Below, one piece after another: positions 1 to 10,200 of a stretch of 64,000 nt of DNA. Source of the stretch: Canna indica (lineage: Eukaryota; Streptophyta; Magnoliopsida; Zingiberales; Cannaceae). The notes below the pieces were generated by a model, which did not search any database, was not told the DNA's origin, and worked only from the letters and a program-made list of their open reading frames with translations. The stretch is from contig CP136896.1 in assembly GCA_034359265.1 (NCBI GenBank), positions 34,400,001-34,464,000 of the forward strand, read 5' to 3'. The translations under genes were made by a program, and so were the position numbers. The first letter of the stretch is position 1; the number at the start of each line of letters is the position of its first letter.

Positions 1-230
1 TTGAAATATATCTTGATCAACTTCGATTTGGATTCTGCCAGACTTGTTGGATTCGGTTCGGACCTAATTTGAGTCAATACCTAACCATTCCTCCTTTAAT
101 AAAAATTAGGGCTGATGCAGTCCTCAAAAGTCGTCTCCTCTCCCACAAGGCTTGTACAAGGCCTACGTCGAATTAGTGTTCAAGTGGGCTAAGTCAGCTT
201 CTTGTCTGGAATTAGTGTTCAAGTGGGCCA
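1..230 (-). repeat. Partial 3' LTR, copy of 2760-2970
   Basis: This stretch is a diverged direct copy of 2760-2970; both contain GAAATATATCTTGATCAAC and CTACGTCGAATTAGTG. It is read as the first part (U3 side) of the 3' LTR of the minus-strand copia element. A short internal duplication (about 169-200 and 208-240) lies at the junction with the internal region. Confidence 0.6.
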
Positions 231-760
231 AGTCAGCTTCAAGTGAGTCTCATCCTTCATTGTGTATCTCTGAGAAGGGATTTCTCTGAAAGCAAAATTT
301 ATACCTGACCCGGTGTCTAATTTGTTTGTGTTTTGCCTTGAAATCTGGACAGCTTCATGAAAGATTGATCCATCCACCTTGTACAAATTATTCAACGTCC
401 TTAGAGCCTTCAGTAGCATCGTGGCTCCATTATGTACCTCCAAGACTCCTCCTGCGGAGGATGTCATGTAGCCCCTAGTGTCAAGAACTCAAAGAGACAC
501 TAGATTCCTTCCTAGCTTCAGGACATGGCGAACATTTGCTAGGATATATTTTTGTCAAGCCATCATGCAAATTTAATTTCACCATTCCAAATCCAACAAC
601 TTTGTAGGGTACGTTGTTGCCGACATGAACTACTCCACTATTGGTGCACCGATAATCCACAAAGGTCGCCCGGTGTGGAGTCATGTGATAGAAACACCCA
701 GAATCCAGGAACCACTCATCAATGCTACTAGTGGTTGACTTGTTCGTCTACTGACCTGGA
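219..760 (-). pseudogene. Copia protease and gag-pre-integrase remnant
   Basis: Minus-strand fragments encode the aspartic protease start WFLDSG (catalytic DSG codons at 697-705) followed by CFYHMTPHRATF and VHVGNN. In another frame comes the pre-integrase stretch GVLEVHNGATM and NNLYKVDGS. This order (protease, then GAG-pre-integrase) is standard for Ty1/copia. The frame is broken near 480, and the sequence ends before the zinc-binding integrase motif. The protease would have processed the Gag-Pol polyprotein. Confidence 0.75.
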
Positions 761-966
761 TTGCATTTTGCATGATCAGATATATCAAAAGAAGAGGAAG
801 AGAAATTTTGACCTAAGGTGTGTTGTCGCCAACGAGACTGCCGTTGCCCACGGCGTGTCTTAGCAGTGCTTGTGTCATCTGTCACGACCAATACCTCTAC
901 TTTCTCAAAATCTGCATAAGAGGCTTCCATATGTGTGTCTTGACCTTTAGTTTGTTGTTGCAATTT

Positions 967-1679
967 TTTCTTAAGACTACGACATTCTGACTTGATGTGA
1001 CCTCATTTCTTATAGTAATAACAAGTGATGTTTGATTTATTACCTCCTCCTACTTCATTAGAGTAGAGAGCTTCTCCTTTCCCTCCAATAGCTTTTCCTC
1101 CACCAAAGGAATTCGCTGTAAGATGTGTGTCTATAAGCTCCTTAGACACAAGAGCAGTGATCACCTATTTTGGAGTAATAGTAGTCTTTTCAAAAAGTAT
1201 TATTTCACGAAAATTTTTAAAAGAAGAATGAAGCGAACATAAAAGGAATAAAGTCTTATCTTCCTCCTCGATTTTGACACTCATATTCTTCGGGTCCATG
1301 ATAATTATCTGAAAGGTATTGATGTGCTCTTTAACCGATGTGCCTTTTGCCATACGCAAAAAATAGAGCTTTGCTTCAAAGCCATCTTGTCGGTGAGAGT
1401 TTTGTCCTAATACAAGGATGCAAGCTTGTCCCAAATACCTTTAGCTGTCTTTTGGGATGCAATCTCTCGAAGTGCTTCGTTCGACAGGTTTAGGTACAAA
1501 ATTGCAATTGCCTTTTGCTCCTTGTGTTCTTTCTTCTCCTCGGTCCCTTGCATATTATCCTTGCCAAGGATGGCGTCATGTATCCTGTCCATAGTTAGAA
1601 CCGCTTTCATATTCATTGACCAGAGTGCATAGTTAACGTTGCGATCTAACTTCTCGATATCACATTTAGTGCTCGCCAT
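967..1679 (-). pseudogene. Copia gag (capsid/nucleocapsid) remnant
   Basis: The likely start ATG is at 1679-1677, 14 bases after the primer-binding site (MASTKCDIEKLD). The capsid-like sequence runs through NYALWSMNMKAVL and KGIWDKLASLY, then hits an in-frame stop. It resumes as KTLTDKMAFEAKLYFLRM and TLFLLCSLHSSFKNF. A degenerate zinc knuckle (CYYYKK, stop, GHIKSEC) follows near 985-1030: the second cysteine is replaced and a stop lies inside it. Gag would form the particle shell and bind RNA; this copy cannot. Confidence 0.75.
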
Positions 1680-1693
1680 GGTTGGGGAAGTAG

Positions 1694-1705
1694 GCTCTGA
1701 TACCA
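1694..1705 (-). promoter_or_regulatory. Primer-binding site (initiator tRNA-Met)
   Basis: On the minus strand this reads TGGTATCAGAGC, the complement of the 3' end of plant initiator tRNA-Met. It lies two bases inside the LTR end (TAACA at 1708-1712) and fixes that LTR boundary and the element's direction. Confidence 0.9.
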
Positions 1706-1707
1706 AT

Positions 1708-2970
1708 TGTTAGGAAATTTGGAGAAATTTCCTACAGGATCGATAAAACTCGAACCCGGCGAGAGAAACGAAAAACCAAATCCGATAATAATAATGCGGA
1801 AAAAGAAGAGACACAAGGGGATTAACGTGATTCGGACTCGGCGGGGTGCCGATCCTACGTCCACGGGGAAAAGAGGAGATTGCTTTATTAATTCCATAAA
1901 AGAATCTTACAATAAGAGTGCAATAAATTAAGTCTCCTTCAAAACACAACAAATTGTCTCAAATAAATAGAATCTGAAACTGATATGGACTAGAGGCAGG
2001 CTCTGTAAAATCTACTTTGAAACTGAACTTCTACTACTGTATGTCGGAACCTGAGAAGGGACACTCTTTGAAAAAGGATGGTAGCGGCACTCCTAATTTT
2101 TTGGATCTCTAAATCTCTCCCATGGGATGATCTAGAACTGCATATTAGACCCCCTTATATAATGCATGGAGAAGCCTTATCCCAAAGAAATTGGATCAAG
2201 GCATGAGATATAAATTTCTTTGAGGCGTCCGATTAAATCACATGGCTGCAATAATATTTTTGACCCGAAATTATTGATGTTTTGACCGAGATACATGGTG
2301 CGTCCGATTAAATCACACGACTGTAATAATATTTTAGACCCGATATTATTGATGTTTTGACCGAGATACATGGTGCGATTGACGGCTTAAATTGAAGGCT
2401 TATTCTTAAATTTTGAACAGAGGCGATACAGGGAAAAATCATGGACAGGCTACTGCTGCAAGAAACCAGCGCAGCTAATTGGATGCATATTTGACTTGGC
2501 ATAGGTGAACTCATCAAGTTTGGAGGCCCGAGTTTTGTTCAGCACATAATTAAAGCATGCTTTATATCTTTAATGTTTGATCAGTCAACAATACTTAATT
2601 ATTCAGCCACGTCATCTTCAAAAACTTCAAATTGGAGTGCTGCGTAAGGCACTCTCAAATTTGAGGCAGCGCTGCTTACCATGCGCGTGGGCCAGCTTGG
2701 GTGGGCTCGGCCTACTCCTGGCCCGTCTGAATTTCTTGAGCCCGTCCAATTCAGCATAGTTGAAATATATCTTGATCAACTCCGATTTGAGTTTAGCCGA
2801 ACTCGTTGGATTCGATTTGGATCCAATTTGAGTTAATACCTAATAATTCCTTCTTTGATGAAAATTGAGCCTGATACAGTCCTCAGAAGTCGTCCTCCTC
2901 TCCCACAAGGCTCGTACAGTACCTACGTCGAATTAGTGAGCAAGTAGGCCAAGTCAACTTCCTGCTTGGA
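1708..2970 (-). repeat. 5' LTR of the minus-strand copia element
   Basis: The inner end is fixed by the primer-binding site. A minus-strand TATA-like sequence (TATATAAGG) lies near 2152-2163, giving a plausible U3 of about 800 bp and R-U5 of about 440 bp. The outer end near 2970 is inferred from the direct repeat at 1-230. It holds a 75-bp tandem duplication. Confidence 0.6.
2225..2374. repeat. 75-bp tandem duplication inside an LTR
   Basis: Two adjacent near-identical 75-bp units (2225-2299 and 2300-2374) each start GCGTCCGATTAAATCACA and end at a GATACATGGT. They lie upstream of the LTR TATA-like sequence, where retrotransposon enhancers usually sit. Confidence 0.85.
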
Positions 2971-3164
2971 CTAAGGAACACACAAATGGCAGTCCTTCCA
3001 TGCCCTCGAGGCAACCTCAAAACCTAGATCGCATTCTCCTTCATCGACCTCGAGCAATTCGCCTACCGAACCAAACACAGCTTTCAACCCTGCCCCCACG
3101 CTCATCATCTCCTGCAACACCTCATTCATCACCGAGTACCTGCACAACGAGTAGAATATATTCA
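2971..3164 (-). pseudogene. U-box E3 ubiquitin ligase pseudogene, C-terminal part
   Basis: The minus strand encodes FYSLCRYSVMNEVLQEM, then VGAGLKAVFG and a tail RAWKDCHLCVP ending in a stop at 2971. This matches the last armadillo-type helices and the conserved C-terminal tail (Trp near a Cys-x-Pro) of plant PUB22/23/24-type U-box ligases. The usual few residues after the tail are absent, because a copia LTR begins right at the stop. The upstream end stops at a CACTA terminus, and the rest of the gene resumes at 47177. Such ligases ubiquitinate partners in stress and immune signalling. The family call rests on remembered motifs, not an alignment. Confidence 0.7.
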
Positions 3165-3655
3165 CACTATAACATTTTTGACCTATATAAATAGTCAAAA
3201 AGTATTCCCAAAATATACAAAATCGTGGTCATAGACCTATGGGAACGGTTTCCCCATGTGTACTAAAATCTATCGTTCGTCTAGGCCATAGGAACGTTTT
3301 TCCTACCTATGGTCATGCTGCCAAAAAAATCGTTCCTATAGGCCAAGCTTTAGGAACGATTCCAAAATCTGTTCCTGTAGCCAAGCTTATAGGAACAGTT
3401 TTCAAAGTGTTCCTATAAGCGTATAGGAACGGTTGTCAAACTGGTCCTATAGGCCAAGCTTATACGAACGGTTTGGAAACTGTTCCTATAGGCCATGCTT
3501 ATAGAAACAGGTTAAAACCGTTGCTATAGGCCAAACTTATAGGAACGATTTGGAAACAGTTCATATAGGCCAAGACTATAGGAACTAGTTCCTATAGTTG
3601 ACGCTTATGGGAACGGTATGTAAAACCGTTCCTATAGGTTGTGTTCGAACCGCAA
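3165..3655. repeat. CACTA left terminus with subterminal repeats
   Basis: After the CACTA terminus come about eight units of roughly 40-60 bp containing GGAACGGTTT, a spacer, then CCGTTCCTATAGG and CCAAGCTTATAGG. Facing copies make each unit partly self-complementary. The pattern ends where the DNA element with GTTTGGTTAGC termini begins. Confidence 0.85.
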
Positions 3656-3828
3656 GGTGCCGTTTGGTTAGCAAAAACTAGTTTCTGGTTTGGTTCCAGT
3701 GAAAACGAAAACTTGGTTTCAGAAACCTGGTTTCTGTCTCTAGTTTTCAATTTTTTGAAAACGTATTTGGTTAATGAAACCAACATCAGTTTTAGTTGGT
3801 TGAAAGTAGTGAATACTTATTTGATTAT

Positions 3829-6670
3829 TGTAATATCCTAAATTTTTTAAAATATTTATTTAATTATTCCAGCGGGATAATTTGGTCGCGCGTTAGGATG
3901 GCCGGATGAAACACCGAAGAGTGTGAATTAAAGTTTGGCCTTTGCACGCAAGATAATTAATTTATCTAAGTTGATTAGTCCTTAGACGAGTAGTTGGGTT
4001 CGAGACGAGTTCAGAGGTTCAAAACAGAACTCAAATCGGACTTGTAATTGTCGGGTTATGGTTTGTTTTAGACTTGACTAAAGTTAAGGAGCGTTTTAGT
4101 CATTTGGCGATTGGAGTTTTAGTATTTATACTTCATCCCTCAGGGGGGCGCGGATCATAGCAGCCACCGCACACCCCCCTTGGACACCCATAGGAAGAGG
4201 CGCACGCATGGAGAGGGAAGAAGGGAATCTCAGTAGATTGCTCCTTGTAGTGTCAGACGGCAACAAACTTCGTGATTGACGGAGCGTCCGTGCTTGGATA
4301 GTAATGAAATTTGGACAGTAAGTTGTAAACTTCTTGATTTACATTTTGATAGGTGGAGATTGGTTTTTGACGGCCGGATCTGTCTCTGTCATGGAATTAC
4401 CGAAGCCCTATTTTTGGTTTTCTTTTCCAGGATTCTACTACGTCGAGTTTCGCCAAAGTGGGCGATCAAAACCCTATCCTGGGGCTGATCAAACTAACAT
4501 TTGGGGAGAATGCCCGAGACCCCTTGCCCCTGGATGTGAACGGTGGATATCTGGTTTGGACGGCTAAATTTTAGAATGCACGAGAGAGAAGGAGAAGGCG
4601 TGGGAGGACTTGAAACTGGACAGCACACCCGGACTTGTGTTGTGGGAGAGTGGAGGACCGTCTTCCTTCTTAATTTCCTTCTCTGGTCAGTGGAAATAGA
4701 ACTCTTTCCCCCATATTCATCTCCTTTCCACTGCCCCTATGAAAGGGATTTTTGTCAGATTTACGTATGGTTTCCTTGTATCGGTTTCGGGTGATTGAAT
4801 TACGAATTTACGTATTGTCGTCGTGAATTTTTGAGCGAGTATTGTGACTTGGCCGAATGGTTCATGGCCAAATTTGGGGATGCTGCCCCTTCTTCTTTGA
4901 TTTCTTAATGGATCTCCTTGCTATCTTGTTGGTGACCTTGGGTTCTTGATAGTTAGGATGACATTGAGGTTGAGGGTAATATCATGGTGATGATGGACAT
5001 ATTTAGGGCGTGCCGCCCCCTTAGGTAATCACCTAGAATCCTAGGGGTAGGCCGGCCCTTAATGAATCATGTAGATAGCATGGAGACATGATAAATGATA
5101 GAGACTATACATTAGAAATCTACCTAGGTGTAATTAAGACATGGTGAAAGGTAGAGACATACACTTAGGAAAATTAAGGAACCTATGTGCACATAGAGAC
5201 ATAAGATTCCTAGGATGAACATTACATGGAGGTGACCCCATGGAGTATGGGGCCGAACCCCTTTTTGAAAATACCCGAGTAAGGGTAGGCCAGTCCTATG
5301 AGTTAATTAAGAGTATGGTTCACAAGGAGATTTAGCTTACTACTGTTGTGTGCTAACTATGCTTTAATACCTTGTGTAATTAATCTTTATGCTTAATGTT
5401 GCTATTGTTTACATGTCATTTTATGTTGATACATGCTCATGTCATGCGCCTATGAAAGTATTCGGGTATGAAAATAATTATTCTTTTCCTATGACATGTG
5501 TTAGGGTGATGTATGGTTATGTTGACGTATGTGTTCATGGCATGTTCAAATTATGGGTTATGGTTATCTTAGCATGATCATTTTGACATTTAGACATAAG
5601 ATATGCAATGTATGACATGAGAACATGGAGGGGCCAAGGTACGGCCATGGCATAATTATGATGTACCTGTGCAGGGGACATTAAGGACCTTAAGTGTCCT
5701 AGAGCACTATTGTTGGTTGTGTGGGTTTTATTTCCATAGCATGTTATTGTATGTGTATGTGCTTGGCTGGATGCGTGATCCCGGAAGGCCCACCGGTGAG
5801 GGGAGGGTATGCCCCAAAGAGATGTTGTTGGGTACTATTTCCGGAGACCCATTCCGGTAAGGGAAGGGTATGCCCCAAAGAGATGATCCTGGGCCGGGTG
5901 GTAGTACGGAGGCCACACCGACTACCTACCCTATGTGACTTGCTTGTTATTGGATGTGCATATTTATATGACTTCTCACTTGCTTGGCGATAAGTATGTT
6001 ATTGGTTGATGCGCTATGTTGTACAGGTGGTGGATTGTGCATTGGTTCTATCATACATGATTGACATATTATTATGCTTGCTACTATATCATGTATGGAT
6101 GAGTAGATGTGCATGTTGATAACTTTTCTTATGAGTTATGCGCCTACTTATTATTTGTTTATCTACTTGCTGGATTTATTATATATGGATATGGTGGTTT
6201 GAGGATTGATCCGCTTACTAAGTCCTAGTTGGACTTACTATTTATTTAAGTTGTTGTCTTTTCGGCATCTGAGCATGCTCAGAGATGTACTGGATTGCAG
6301 TAGCGCAGCTGGTGGCGGCGGGGACAGCGTATCTCGTGACATGTCGTGTTCGGGGGTCGATACCCGAGTCTTAGATTTTTAATTATTTTATTTGAGTCAT
6401 GTGGACTTAGGTTTAGAGTTATTTCCGCATTTCGATGTTGAGGGATTCATTTATGTGAAATGATTTCCTTCTTTGAAAGATTTGAACATTTGAAAATATT
6501 GAACTATTTAATAGATGATTTTGAGAATTACTCTATTTATGTTTTTCGCAAATCGAATTGGCTTTATAAAATATTCAGGTCTTGTATTTGTATCTGGTTG
6601 TCTTGGTTGGGTTAGGCTTCGAAGTACGTATGGTACTTTGGCCGATCATGTCCGGGTTTGGGGCGTGATA
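3829..6670 (+). mobile_element. Solo LTR, Ty3/gypsy-like, 2.8 kb
   Basis: It begins TGTAATATCCTAAATT and ends GGTTTGGGGCGTGATA, the start and end style of large gypsy LTRs, matching the two LTRs at 29336 and 31247. The flanks ATTAT (3824-3828) and GTTAT (6671-6675) agree at four of five bases, a slightly decayed target duplication. No internal region follows, so this is a recombination product left as a solo LTR. A TATA-like TATTTATA lies near 4121, and the R-like region has the GC-rich stretch typical of these LTRs. Short ORFs within it (for example 4276-4794) look non-coding. Confidence 0.8.
5781..5899 (+). repeat. 60-bp tandem duplication in gypsy solo LTR
   Basis: Two adjacent diverged units share CCGGA near their start and GGGTATGCCCCAAAGAGATG near their middle. 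They fall in the late part of the LTR. Confidence 0.75.
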
Positions 6671-7116
6671 GTTATAGAAAATAATATTAATTTTTATTGA
6701 ATAGTTTTAGTAGTAATCTAATGTTGACTAAATAGTAAATTAATTCATACGAAATAATTCATAAAACTTATTATTATAGAAGAATGTTGCATATTGATAA
6801 AAATAAGAGGAACCACTATTTTGGACTATAAACAACTCAGATAAATTTGCTTAAAATTAAAATATGAATTTTTGTATCCATTTAAAAAGAAGTTAAAATT
6901 TAATTAATTCAAAAAATGGATAACTCTGGTGATCAATGTTATTAGCTTCTCAGCATAATTATCAATTTTATTGTATAATTAAACCATTATAAAGATGAAC
7001 CTAAAGTTCTATAAGTTTATAAAATATTAATTATGTATTTGTAGTTAGTTTGTAAAATTATTGTTTGCTAATATAGATGTAACATATTTATAAGATTTAA
7101 TTAAGTTATTACTAAG

Positions 7117-7270
7117 TGTTAATATTGTTAATATTAATAGTGTTATTAACATCCGTGCATAAGTTGAGTATAGGATAACTTATATTCTGTCTCATGTACA
7201 TCTTACCGTGTATGCCTATATTTATAGGTTGATTATGTTAATAAAATGGATACTTTTCTAGGGCTTAACA
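7117..7270 (+). repeat. 5' LTR of Ale-like copia element
   Basis: 154 bp, TGTTAATATT to GCTTAACA, followed directly by the primer-binding site. It is about 94 percent identical by eye to 13456-13609. Confidence 0.92.
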
Positions 7271-7282
7271 TGGTATCAGAGC
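7271..7282 (+). promoter_or_regulatory. Primer-binding site (initiator tRNA-Met)
   Basis: TGGTATCAGAGC directly abuts the 5' LTR end and would prime minus-strand DNA synthesis. Confidence 0.92.
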
Positions 7283-7794
7283 CCTAGGTTTTATCTCATT
7301 TTTCTTTTTCCTGTACTGGTCTTCTCCTCATATTTTATCATCCAACGTGTCTCTCAAAGAGTTCGGGCCACTCGCCTATCATTGACAACATCAATGCCTG
7401 GAGTCGCTCGCCTGGAGTCACACGTCGCCAGTTGATGCAGAGCGCATCCCTGTGAGCACGCTGCATCCAGGAGTTGATCGCTGGAATCTTTGCTTCTTCT
7501 AGAAGAAGAAGACTGCACACACATGTCTCTCTGTCTCTCGAGATTCATCTCTTCATCGGGAAATTGTCATGCTTAAGGAGGCACCCGATTGCCTTCGTTC
7601 ATAATCTGCTGCACCCGATTTCAGAGGAAGTCGGCTAGGTTTGGATCTGTGAACAGTCTTCCTACAGCTCTGTTTGTTCCTGGGGATCGCGCCTTATGTG
7701 GTTTCCATGCTCTTTCTCGGCCTAGTTTGAATCAGCCTCATCTCTATCTCAATTCCTTGTTCTTTGTTGTTATCTATTACTGCCACACATCAAC

Positions 7795-10200
7795 ATGTCA
7801 AATTCACTAATAGACGCTAAGGTTACTTCTATTGGCACCTCAATAAAATTAAATGGTGCTAATTACCTCGTATGGGCACGAGCATTTAGAGTTCTATGTG
7901 GATCACAAAAAAGAACTCAGCATCTTGATCAAGATCCTCCTGATCCAATAAATATTACTGAGTTTGCAGATTGGGAAGCAAGTGACTGTGCAGTCATCTC
8001 ATGGTTATTGAACAATCTTGAACCTCATATTGCCTCCATTGTGGTCTTCCACACGAGAGCAAAGAATATGTGCGATGCCTTGAGGAAGACCTACTATCAG
8101 GATAAGAATATTTCAAGAATCTACACTCTTTTTTCTGAGATGTTCAATCTGAAAATGGAAGAAGGTGGATCTGTACAGGAGTATTATGCTACCCTCCAGT
8201 CTAAGGCTGACGAACTAGCCGAATATCATCCACTTGTTGCCGATATCTCTATTCTGAAGAAGCAAAGGGAGGAATTTCTAGTGGCAAAGTTTTTGAATGG
8301 CCTACCTACCTCTCTCCAAGGGGTAAGAAGCCAGCTTATGGCAGATAATACAATATCTACAGATCTAAGTAGTGTCATGACCAAAATCCTCTCAATCACG
8401 GAATTTACTGTTGGCTTAAGGTTTTCAACCTTGGTCTTAATCTCGGTTTTGATGATAACAAACATGGAACTAATATCTCATTGAGAAATCTTTCGGGTTC
8501 CATTTCGGTTAGCGTTCGATGTCCTCGATCGAAAATATCGGAAGAAATAAGAAAAATCGAAAGGACATTGATCGTCGCGCTCGGGTTCGTCGTGGAATAT
8601 CTCAAAGTTCGACGTATACACCAAAGATGTATTGGACGAGTCCAAAGATCACATGGAAAGCTCTCCAAGTTGATGCTCATTGAAAGCCGGAACTCGAAAA
8701 TGAAGCGCGGAAGAAGAAGAAGGCTGAAAAAAATCAAGTTCAGCCTAGGTTCGGTCGATCGAATGTAGTTAGAGTATTGGAAGTAGCCTTGTCGGTCGAT
8801 CGAATGTTGCGAAAAAATGACAGTAGCCATTCGGTCGACCCGTTAGTCGACCGAAGATAGTGAAGAAATCGTGTAAAGGCTATGTCGGTCGATCGGGCAG
8901 TCGATCGACCGAAGGTAAAAAGCAGCAGTAGCTACTTCGGTCGACTGGGCGATCGACCGATTGAGGCCAAAAATTGGCAGTAGCTTCGTCGGTCGACCGG
9001 ACTACGGATCGCTGAAGCTGCAACTTGCGTCGGTCGACTGGATTGCGGAACATAGGAATTGCGTCTGTCGGTCGATCGCACAGAGACATTAAGGCAGCGG
9101 TCGCTTGAACGGTCGATCGGTCGGTCGACTGGCCAATCGATCGAGCGACTGTAACGGATAGTTTTCTACCCATTGAGCTATCGTTTCTTTGAGAGGGTAT
9201 AAATATACCTCATCTAACTCCTTTAAACTCTCTCTCTGACTTTTACAGATTTTCTGAGCATTTTAAGAAGGGATTTAAGCCTTTAAAAGAATTAATTGTT
9301 GCGCCCTGTTCTTCCGTCAAAATTCACTTCAAGCGCACACTCTGTCTCAACTCGGGATTTAATTCGAGCTCTACTTCTTGGCGAGTTGAAGGCGTCGAAG
9401 GCTTGGAAAAGAGCATTGATCCTTGGTTTCAATTCTAAGTTCTTTTCATTGTAATTTTAACTGTTATTTGAACCTGTTTTTTTTTTTTTTGAGTTTGTAA
9501 GAAGACCTATGTTGTTAGGTCTCGTGTGGAAGTGGTACCCCTAGTGTAAAAGGTGTAAAGCCACTTGTGTAAACGTAGTTACTAGGATTAGTTGGGTTGT
9601 CCCTTAGGTTGAGGTGGAAGAGTGCTCTCGGTAAGAAGGCAGAGACTTCCGGGTTTGGAAGTGTCTTAGGTCAAGAGTGTGACTCTTCGAGTCAAAGTCC
9701 TCATTGTAAGGGAAACAAGAATTAATCTAGTAAACCTAGTTTGGAAATCCTAAGTGGGGTGCTTAGGTAGTGGAGTAGGCATTGGGGCCGAATCACTATA
9801 AATTTGTATGTTAGCATTGTTATCTATTGTTGTTTGTGCTTAATTAGTTTATATTGCTTCTACATTTAAGCGTAAAATTGCAACGTGCCTAAACGATTTG
9901 AGAAACGAGTAAAATTAGAATTAGGCGAAAAATTAGATAACACACTATTCACCCACCTCTAGTGTTGCCATTTGTCCAACATTTACACCCACTCAGGTCT
10001 TATCTCACGTTAGTGATAGCTCTACTCTCCTTGCTGGAGGTTGGGGCAGAGGTGGTAGAATTGGGGGCCGTGGACGTGGGTGAAACTCTTTTCCTCCCTG
10101 TACACATTGTGGGAGATCAAATCAATGTGAGATCAAATCACTCCTCTGACAAGTCTTGGCAAAAGTTTGGCAGACCTCCTCAGGCAAAGGCAGCCACTTC
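7795..10200 (+). pseudogene. Ale-like copia gag, split by a solo LTR
   Basis: The ATG at 7795 opens a gag of over 200 codons with NYLVWARAFRVLCGSQ, DWEASDCAVISWLLNN and MFNLKMEEGGSVQEYYATL, typical of the copia capsid (UBN2-type) domain. At 8408, inside the motif ITEFT, a 1.57-kb solo LTR interrupts it. Sequence resumes at 9987 with a glycine/arginine-rich stretch (GRGGRIGGRGRG in another frame) and a damaged zinc knuckle (CTHCGRSNQC). Frameshifts after the insertion show that it is dead. Confidence 0.85.
8409..9981 (+). mobile_element. Solo LTR, Sirevirus-like, inserted in copia gag
   Basis: It begins TGTTGGCTTAAGG and ends TTGTCCAACA, with a perfect 5-bp target duplication TTTAC (8404-8408 and 9982-9986). 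The start matches the Sirevirus LTRs at 18014 and 33456. TATAAATA lies at 9198-9205. Upstream, about 8750-9170 is dense in GGTCGACCG/CGATCGACCG palindromes. A T-tract lies near 9478-9490. No internal domain is present. Confidence 0.93.

Larger units (their letters stand above)
1..2970 (-). mobile_element. Internally deleted Ty1/copia retrotransposon, cut by left window edge
   Basis: The element reads on the minus strand: 5' LTR (1708-2970), primer-binding site, gag, protease and the start of the gag-pre-integrase region. It then joins abruptly at about 230 to a second copy of sequence found at the outer end of the 5' LTR (2760-2970). The simplest reading is a deletion that removed integrase, reverse transcriptase and RNase H and fused the pre-integrase region to the 3' LTR, most of which lies left of the window. 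All coding parts carry stops or frameshifts. The right end sits at the last codons of a U-box pseudogene, so the element probably inserted there. The outer LTR boundary is inferred from the repeat, not from a clean TG/CA terminus. Confidence 0.75.

Noticed and set aside
4276..4794. Three overlapping plus-strand ORFs as possible genes
   Set aside because: They lie within a solo LTR and show no domain or membrane pattern beyond Trp/Phe-rich noise.
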